Assembly: GCA_027946555.1 (NCBI GenBank)
Contig: JAPEVC010000443.1
Location: 1 to 12,439 of the forward strand
DNA from: Gnomoniopsis sp. IMI 355080
Lineage: Eukaryota > Ascomycota > Sordariomycetes > Diaporthales > Gnomoniaceae
Length of the DNA: 12,439 nt
Direction of reading: 5' to 3'
Made by a program: the position numbers and the translations under genes. The notes below the pieces were generated by a model. That model saw nothing but the letters and a program-made list of their open reading frames with translations, did no database searches and was not told the origin of the DNA. Positions 1 through 6,255 of the stretch are shown here, piece after piece; position 1 is the stretch's first letter; each line of letters opens with the position of its first letter.

Positions 1-98
1 GAAGACGGGAGAGCGGGTATGGAGGGAGGGATAATGGGTATCGCACGGCTGGAGAAGAGGAGCTGAGGGGGCGCAGGAATCCTTTTGAAGGATTCTAG
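1..98 (+). CDS. C-terminal end of an unidentified protein (partial, cut by window edge)
   Basis: The frame starting at base 3 is open to a TAG at 96-98, giving 31 residues rich in Arg, Gly and Glu and ending in RRNPFEGF. The other two plus frames stop at 31-33 and 64-66. The composition suits a disordered, charged C-terminal tail, and the following sequence turns T-rich with no continuing frame, as expected of a 3' UTR. The NPF tripeptide five residues from the end matches the known minimal EH-domain ligand (endocytic adaptors), but a single tripeptide is weak evidence. I do not recognise the protein. With so little coding sequence visible, the call rests on an open frame and its composition only. 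Confidence 0.4.
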   Translation, partial: RRESGYGGRDNGYRTAGEEELRGRRNPFEGF

Positions 99-1189
99 GC
101 GGCAGAAGATTTGCGCTGCATTTCTTTGCATGTTGATCTCTTCTTGATATCCGGAGCGATCATCTGGCACAAAATGTAGGCCGGGGATGATTTGTTTAGC
201 ATTGTTTCATCAACGTGTAGTTTAGCTTTGCGGGATACCCATAGTTCATTTGTTCTTTAACTTTTGCTTTGTTGGACAGAGATACCCCAGGTGGGCTTTT
301 TGGAGTCAAGGTTGCTGGACCGGTCGGGGGACAGAAGTCGGTTGTTCAACCTACCTAATTGAAAAGACAGCATTGTACAGTAGATAGGTCGGCCTGCTTA
401 CAGGCTTGTGTAAGTGCCAAAAATGGTTAGACTGTTCCCATTCCTATCCCTGTTCCTACCTCCACTCTCAATGCCACGGACCTCAACGATGCGACATTCT
501 GCCAATTCATAGAGGGGTACGGGGACGACTTTTATGGGTTGCACGTGGCCTTGACCGTGGTCTAGGGTCTTCCTTTTTTTTTTTTTCATTGCTGGTAGTT
601 GAGGAGGCCAAATGCGCTGGTAGTACGAAAGAATAGGACCGGAACGGGTTGTATACAACTTTCAGGGAACCTTGCTTCAGTCAGCATCGAGACAGCAAGA
701 TGTTCCGCGTACTGAGGAAGCGTACTGATGACCCAAGTTTGCTATAGATATTATTCTATGGCAGGTCAGATTGACTTTTGGACACTTGAGTTATCTTGAA
801 CATGAGGGTAGACTTTCAGGTCGGAGAACATCCGAGATCGTGCAGTGCAGACAACACCTGGGCAGCACCCAAATTCGGGTATCTATAAACCCAGGCTCAT
901 ATGACGCTTCGGTACTTTCAGCGCAGACATCAAGACTGTTAGCGCATCATCTTTGAAGAATCTGTTGGTGAAATGTGGGTCTGATTCCTGGCTATAGCGC
1001 CATAATACTGTTGAGGAATGCTATCAAAGAGAGAAGCAGAAGTCGGTGATTTTATTTGAAGTAACATAACTAGCAAGCCCCGCTGAGCTTTGTAATAATA
1101 ATGCTCGGTATTTAACGTTTCTTCTCATACCGTTTTCTCCAGACTACCTAAGTATTTCACACTCGATCCTGAAGGCTTTTGTAAATCCT
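99..1189. other. Intergenic region between two convergent gene ends
   Basis: This 1.1 kb lies between the presumed plus-strand gene end at 98 and the minus-strand dioxygenase stop at 1190, so it should hold both 3' UTRs. Open frames here are 86 codons or shorter, overlap one another on both strands and look like chance. A run of 13 T lies at 574-586. No tRNA or hairpin terminator is seen. Confidence 0.6.
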
Positions 1190-2639
1190 CTAGGAAGGAG
1201 GGGCACCACCTGCACCACCGGGACCGCTGTCCCCACCGCTGACGGCAACACCTCCGGAAGATGTCAACTCGAAGGAGTAAGTTGGGGCTAAAGTGAGTCA
1301 TCAAGTCAGCAATGGCTCGCATCGATAGGTACTTTCCAATACACCCAAGTAGGAACTGGACCCTTCCACGCTCAAATCAATAGTGGGCGATGGTGGGACT
1401 TACTGTAGGACGCAGTTGTGTTGATGCCAACAAGAATCCAGGTGAAGAGGCCATCGGACACGTCATCACCAATGTACACATAGTTGAAGACTGGGTCGGA
1501 GTCAGAATCCTCCGTCTCCTGCTCGCCAAAGACGTGGTCCTCAGCGTTGGTCGTCAGCTCGGCGGTGTTCTCGTTGTAAGGGCTGAGCGCCTCAACGACC
1601 GTGATCAGGTCCTGGTCCCAGAAGAACTGGCCAATGTGGCTGACGGAACCGCCAGTCAGTGTGCCGTTGGCGAGCACGGTGGCATTCTCGTGTACGACAA
1701 CATGGACGTGGACAGTACGGCCGGAGTACTAGTATTGATGTTAGCATTATATATCCGTAGTGCAAACATCCTTTGTGGGACGTCTTTTGGTATAATAGGG
1801 CTTCACTCACGTGGCCTGGGAACAATGTGTTGAATTGGACCACACCATCGTCATCGGTCTGGGCGATGCCGCGAAGGAAGGTTTTGTTCAGGTTAGAAGT
1901 ATCATCATAGTTGCCATTGCCCTGCGACTGGACTCCGCCGTAGACACCCGTAGCATTCGCATTCCAGACATCAGCCCAAACTCCGGCCAAGGGCTCGCAG
2001 GTGGAGACGTCAATGAACTGGAGGTCCGAGGTGACAGGGACGCCCACTTGGTCATCGACCAGGTCGGTCCGAATGTACTCGCCAGGAACGTAGAATGGCC
2101 CAACCTCGCCCTCGGGGTTGAGGACGGTGCAGGTGGAATCGGAGAAGACATACTGTTCAGCATGGTCAGCCCACAAGTCTAATAATAGGTCCAAAAAAGA
2201 CCATGGCCCGTAGAATCACTTCACGGGCAAGTGTCGCTTTTGGTAGACTTACAGTCTCGTCGTCGATAGCAAGAGTTCCATTCAATGAACCCTCGTGGTC
2301 GGTATCCAGGACCGTCGTGGTGTTTCTCTTGATCAAAGGAGCTGCCACCAAGTTTGTCAGTGGGCAAGTGGCACCTTAGTACGTAAACAGGTAGAACAAA
2401 CCGTCATGAGGAATACGCTTGGCCTTTCGGTGCTTGGCGACAGTCTCCTGGCGACGAGCGACGGAACGGGCAGTGACTCCACGAGCTTCAAGTTTGGCGG
2501 CGCAGTTCTGAAGAGCGCGCTTGTTGGACATATGGGTGTCACGAGACTTGATGGCGTGGAGGTGCTCCTCCTCCTCGTGGCCGGGATGCGCCACAGCAAG
2601 AGCTGCCAGGCTGAGGATGATGGCTTTGTTGAAGATCAT
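1190..2639 (-). CDS. Secreted intradiol ring-cleavage dioxygenase (catechol dioxygenase-like), five exons
   Basis: The exons are 2639-2402, 2341-2253, 2152-1811, 1728-1404 and 1287-1190, giving 363 residues. The ATG sits in a CACCATG context. Residues 1-17 form a signal peptide (Lys then a hydrophobic core, with AVA before His18), followed by a His/Glu-rich stretch and a basic region. The catalytic domain spans roughly 80-330. The expected non-haem Fe(III) ligands are Tyr130 (in GPFY), Tyr224 (in PGHY), His230 and His232 (HVH). Other family landmarks are FIDVSTCEPL at 155-164, the FLRGIAQTD stretch near 201 and a DGLFTWI stretch near the end of exon 4. At least five N-glycosylation sequons (N86, N100, N175, N198, N238) fit secretion. 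The protein ends in a Gly/Ser/Pro-rich tail. Family members cleave catechol-type rings between the two hydroxyls using O2. The exact substrate (catechol, hydroxyquinol, protocatechuate or a lignin- or plant-derived phenol) cannot be read from the sequence. No other aromatic-catabolism gene is nearby. Confidence 0.94.
1288..1403 (-). other. Intron 4 of the dioxygenase gene (116 bases)
   Basis: The donor is GTAAGT, the branch is TTGCTGACTT and the acceptor is CTTTAG. It splits codon 332 after its first base. Keeping it would stop translation about 10 codons later and replace only the Gly/Ser-rich tail. The intron also contains a TGACTCA heptamer, probably by chance. Confidence 0.85.
1729..1810 (-). 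other. Intron 3 of the dioxygenase gene (82 bases)
   Basis: The donor is GTGAGT directly after the PGH codons, the branch is TGCTAACAT and the acceptor is TACTAG. The phase is 0. The first codon after it encodes Tyr224, an iron ligand, so correct splicing here is needed for an active site. Confidence 0.92.
2153..2252 (-). other. Intron 2 of the dioxygenase gene (100 bases)
   Basis: The donor is GTAAGT after the codons for DDET, with GGCTGACC as branch candidate and acceptor GAACAG before TATGTC. The phase is 0. An earlier TTATTAG acceptor is excluded because it would put exon 3 out of frame. Confidence 0.85.
2342..2401 (-). other. Intron 1 of the dioxygenase gene (60 bases)
   Basis: The donor is GTTTGT after GACG, a CACTGACAA branch site follows, and the acceptor is GGCAG. 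It splits codon 80 after its first base. Removing it joins the RIPHD and PLIKRNTT segments in frame; without splicing the frame stops at 2376. Confidence 0.9.
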
Positions 2640-2783
2640 GGTGTTTTGCAGGTATTGTACAAGTGAGATACTGTCAGGTAACGACTGTTGGAATATCTAT
2701 CCTACCTCAAATGGCTGTTCGATAGAAAGACTGCTGATCTGATTTCGAGTCTCCCTTTCTCAATTCGAGGAGACCATCCTCTT

Positions 2784-2790
2784 CTATATA
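2784..2790 (-). promoter_or_regulatory. TATA-like element upstream of the dioxygenase gene
   Basis: TATATAG on the minus strand, about 145 bases upstream of the ATG at 2639, inside a locally AT-rich stretch. Position and composition fit a core promoter. No transcription start can be seen directly. Confidence 0.4.
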
Positions 2791-3767
2791 TGTATCATAT
2801 TTCTCACTTCGGTCATGGTAATGCATACCGCTTAAAGAAATCATATCCCGAGATGAAGGCATATTCTTCCATGCGGGACCCTCGATGAACACAGTAAGTA
2901 TCAGCTGTCGCGAGACATGTCTAAATTGCTTGACGACAGTACGCAACTAGGTACCTGGGTCACATCGACTGGCGCAACCACAATTATGAGAGGATCAAAA
3001 GCAGCAGGTCGTCTCGCGCCCCAACGGCATTTGACAAATGTACACTCCATGATTGGTTCCCAACCCTCGCCGCCCATGGCCTGCTGCAAGAAAGCCGTTC
3101 ATCCTGGGCTCTTGGCAGCAGGTCAAAGTTGCATTCCGAGCCAGCAGTCTTACGCGTCACTATACTGCGTAATAAGAGACATCAGAGATCGACGGGGAAA
3201 AGGCCTTGAGAGGATCGAGAGTGGCCCGTAACGGATCCTGCTTCACGGCTGTCAACAAGGGTCCTTTCGCCAGTATGTTGTGGTATTGGGTAAGGTTTTA
3301 GCGCCACGCGGCCCCATCTGTCCAACTGCTCGAGACAACTTCTCAAATCTACATAGTATTCACAGGCATTTCGGGGGTCCAGACTCCGGGGTCAAGCAGA
3401 CGCCGCCCACATCCCGGGCTCATTTTCCCGTCTCTTCTTTGAGCATCCCCAGCAGCGCCCAAAGTCGCCCGGAAGAACTCCTTACACATGCTAATAAAAT
3501 ACCAACCACTTTCTCTCATTGCTACCTACGTAGGCGCACAATGCTTGCGGGGCTGCGGGGCTGGCTTGTAGCACGGTGAGCAAGCCGAATGTCTGATGGA
3601 TACCCTATCGCCTGTTCGCCTGTCTGCCCATGTACTCAACCCTTGCTGCCGATCTACCTTGCTAGCCTACACTTTCTATTGCGTAGTACGTGCAACAGTG
3701 TAGTTGGAGCTACATCTGCAGGTATACCAAGGCAGCTGGGCAGGTAGCGACTCCAACAGGTTACAGC

Positions 3768-3802
3768 TCACGGTTCACATCATGACCTGATGTGGACCGT
3801 GG
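3768..3802 (+). repeat. Inverted repeat: 15-bp hairpin with 5-base loop
   Basis: Arms TCACGGTTCACATCA (3768-3782) and TGATGTGGACCGTGG (3788-3802) pair over 15 positions with two mismatches, around the loop TGACC. Read as plus-strand RNA, both mismatches are G-U wobbles; as minus-strand RNA they would be A-C mismatches. The innermost seven pairs are perfect. It lies in intergenic sequence about 1.1 kb upstream of the dioxygenase start. Confidence 0.75.
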
Positions 3803-3918
3803 CAAATATGCTCGTGGCTCTCGAAGCCAGCCAGAACTCTTTCCCCTTGAGCAGAATCTTTCTACCAAGTACAGATCCTGATCTTGAGCAACAAATCAAG
3901 ACCGAAGAAATATCTATA

Positions 3919-3947
3919 CGGGAGTCACCCACATTATTTTACTCCCG
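3919..3947. repeat. Short inverted repeat CGGGAGT / ACTCCCG
   Basis: Perfect 7-bp arms at 3919-3925 and 3941-3947 with a 15-base AT-rich spacer. A competing 6-bp repeat (TTTTAC/GTAAAA, 3937-3954) overlaps the right arm. Repeats of this size can occur by chance. Confidence 0.45.
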
Positions 3948-4199
3948 GGTAAAAGAATAAGTATATCATCTTCGAAATTGCCCGTCTTTGATTGGCTTCG
4001 ATCCTTGTTTACTAGGTAGCATGGGTAGAGTTAAGCGGGCTAACACCAAGCCAAATATTAAGGTTGTTGAAACAAGCGATATGCATACCTAGGTGCTGTA
4101 CATAGCAAGGAGGGCGGCTCCGCACATCCACCACGATATGAAGCTGCGTAGCCTGCAATACGTAAGCTTGCGTACTTTCCCGAAATCTTGTCTATTTCT

Positions 4200-4221
4200 C
4201 CGGCGAAGCATACTTCGCCGG
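4200..4221. repeat. Perfect 9-bp inverted repeat CCGGCGAAG / CTTCGCCGG
   Basis: Arms at 4200-4208 and 4213-4221 flank CATA. The ends carry CGG and CCG triplets in the inward orientation (CGG-N14-CCG), the half-site type recognised by fungal Zn2Cys6 regulators. It could equally form a hairpin in RNA. It lies about 540 bases past the oxysterol-binding protein stop and 1.6 kb from the dioxygenase start. Confidence 0.6.
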
Positions 4222-4757
4222 GGTCCACAAACTTCCGCAAGAAAAAAAACCCCCAGCAAAAAATATCACCTGTCAACTTTCCTGGAACACCGGACTGTGA
4301 TCTGGTTCCGGAAGGTGTTTTGTGCAGAAGTGCCGGTAAGTGGCGGTGCGTCGGGAAGAGGAAGCGCTGATGAAAATGTCTAGGACAGTGACGAAAACGC
4401 CCATGCGAGTGAGTCCAAGGCCTGAGACCTACCGTGACAATGAGCCTCAATGTATCATGCAAGTGCACGTGGCGCCCGAAGGGAAGCAAGCTCCAACACC
4501 AAATGCCACCTCCACGAGCACACCTTCCAATGCCAAGTCTACGAAGTTGCATATACGTAAAAAGCTTACCATTAAATTGTAAGTGTGTGGAAGCTCAGCA
4601 TCAAGTTGAGTCTCAAGCACTGTTGTACTATTTGATAAGCTGATTGACCATCACTTGTGTGCATGGACGACTAACACGGACAAGCGAGCCTCAGTCAAAA
4701 CGATTCCATGTTTCCACCAACGCCTACGCTGAATTCAAGATGCAAAGTAAAGACCCT

Positions 4758-6255
4758 CTATCCTAGGGGGGACAGACCTCCCCTGAACGGTCTTTGTATG
4801 TTTCTTGCCTTCTCATCGTCGAGTCTCCACACACCCTTCGTCTTCTCATCATGCAGCTGCCAGCTGGTCCCCTTTGCGAGTCGGTGAAAGACGTCGTGCT
4901 GATCGCCCTCCTGGCTCTTGAACAGGAGCGGCTCCCACGTCTCGCCATTCGCCTTTTCTTCTGCACGCATACGTCTCTGCGCCTGCTCGAGCTTTGACTT
5001 TTCTGCCACCGTCTCCCGGAAATCGCCCCGGTCCAGCGCCTCGATGACGCCACCCCATGCTTTGCGCGACTCCCACGGATCCTGCCTCTCGCGGGGTGCG
5101 AGGTCCATCGGGGCAGGTCTGTTCTCCACTGCGTCGACGTCGTACTTTTCGAGCACCTCGCCCGTCTTGCTGTCCTTGATGGTCCAGCCCTCACTCCAAG
5201 AGCCGGCGATCTCGTAGATCGGTGTCTTCTTGGGGTCATCTTTACGGTACATCTTGGCTTCGAACGTGTTCTTTTTGCCTCTGAATACACCAGCCCCGGA
5301 AAACGTCATCTCGCTCACGTAGCCCGAGCTGGAAACGATGGTGTAGGTACCAAGAACCTCGGGATATAGGCGACCGGAAAGGAAGCCTCGGACCTTCACA
5401 TCCGGCAGTGGAACCAAATACTGCTCGTTGTACTTGTCGATGGACACGATAGCATGTCCAATCTGTCGAATATCCACGCTGGAGCTGAATGTCATCTCGA
5501 CACGAGCGTATCCGTCGGCTCGAATGCCGTGCTCTTCATCGACAATAGCCATGGCTGTGATTGGAGGGTGATGGCTGACTTGCTCGGCGACCAGACGCGT
5601 TGAAGCTGGCTTGCCGTCTCCGCTATTCATTCCCAAGCCCAGTCCATTCTTCTTGTCCTTCCCTTTTGTTGTCGAAGAAGTCGGCACTTGCGTCCATGAC
5701 GCCAAGAAGAGCTCTCCCAGAAATGCATTCAATGGCTTCTTGATGCTGACTGTGGGCGAGCCTCCCACGTAGAACTGGCTGCGCATAGCAATCAGGATCA
5801 TGCGCAGAACCAACAGACTGCGCTTGGCCTCATCGGGCTCGAGCGCTGGCGCCGCGAAAACTCCTGGGCGTTGTGACCAACAGTGGCCCACTTCTACGAC
5901 GGACGAGGACGCTAGGAAAAAAGGCGGTGCCGTTACGTTGGACAAGTCGCCCGAGACGGATGATAGGAACTGTGAGTGGATGACTCTTGTTAGTGCCTAA
6001 CTGGGAAGATGCCTGCTGACATGCCGGGGGGCGCTACAAAGGACGTCTCTGGAGATTGTATGTGATTTCTAGCGGTCGTGCAAATCAGATGATAACACTT
6101 ACCATGACGAGGTCCCGGAACCTGGACGACATTGACACTTTGCTGCTATTGTTGACATGGGAATTTCTGTTCGCGTCGAAAGAGGGCCGCTGCGTGTTGT
6201 GACTTGGGCTCCACGGCCCAGTAGGAGATGGTAGACCTCTGACTTCGAGACTCAT
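4758..6255 (-). CDS. Oxysterol-binding protein of the Osh4/Kes1 type, two exons
   Basis: The exons are 6255-6103 and 5969-4758, giving 454 residues. These proteins exchange sterol and PI(4)P between ER, Golgi and plasma membrane. The signature EQVSHHPP is at 180-187. KPLNAFLGEL at 129-138 corresponds to the Lys109 region of yeast Osh4. K375, E379 and R383 have the K-x3-E-x3-R spacing of the PI(4)P-binding residues near the Osh4 C terminus. The exon junction restores a lid-like segment ending in FLSSVSGDLSNVTAPPFFL. No PH, ankyrin, FFAT or transmembrane segment is seen, so this is the short, lipid-binding-domain-only class. The start chosen is the ATG at 6255 (CCATCATGAG context); the upstream in-frame codon at 6276 is TTG. 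Met42 at 6132 is an alternative start. Two features differ from yeast Osh4: a Ser/Asn-rich N-terminal extension of about 40 residues, and a Lys/Gly/Ser-rich insertion at about 145-175 before the signature. Confidence 0.95.
5970..6102 (-). other. Intron of the oxysterol-binding protein gene (133 bases)
   Basis: The donor is GTAAGT directly after an ATG codon (Met51), the branch is GGCACTAACA about 25 bases before the acceptor CTCACAG, and the phase is 0. Splicing joins FRDLVM to FLSSVSGDL, matching the lid and first strand of the family. The longest start codon inside exon 2 would remove this lid. Confidence 0.87.

Larger units (their letters stand above)
2640..4757. other. Intergenic region: dioxygenase promoter side and oxysterol-binding protein 3' flank
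   Basis: 2.1 kb between two minus-strand genes. The first few hundred bases left of 3200 should carry the dioxygenase promoter and leader, and the right end the 3' UTR of the oxysterol-binding protein gene. Open frames up to 164 codons exist at 4058-4552 (minus), but their composition is unlike a normal protein and they overlap plus-strand frames. Notable contents are inverted repeats at 3768-3802, 3919-3947 and 4200-4221, and CTAGGTA-type words at 2947, 4012 and 4086. Confidence 0.6.

Noticed and set aside
574..586. Run of 13 T as a polymerase III terminator
   Set aside because: No A/B box or structured RNA upstream; a simple homopolymer in a 3' flank is the easier explanation.
1390..1833. 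147-codon plus-strand frame
   Set aside because: Antisense shadow of dioxygenase exon 4 and intron 3; the minus frame carries the family motifs.
1811..2182. 123-codon plus-strand frame
   Set aside because: Antisense shadow of dioxygenase exon 3.
2166..2194. Alternative exon 3 start giving residues DLWADHAEQ before YVFSD
   Set aside because: The TTATTAG acceptor that would include it leaves exon 3 out of frame with exon 2; the GAACAG acceptor at 2153 keeps frame.
3980..4000. TTCGATC resembling a tRNA T-loop
   Set aside because: Flanking bases do not form a T-stem, and no acceptor, D-arm or anticodon arm is found.
4058..4552. 164-codon minus-strand ATG frame
   Set aside because: Length is unusual for non-coding DNA, but the product is a His/Arg/Cys/Trp-rich mixture without domain, signal peptide or ordered pattern, it overlaps open plus frames, and it passes through the 4200-4221 palindrome. 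Not supported as a gene.
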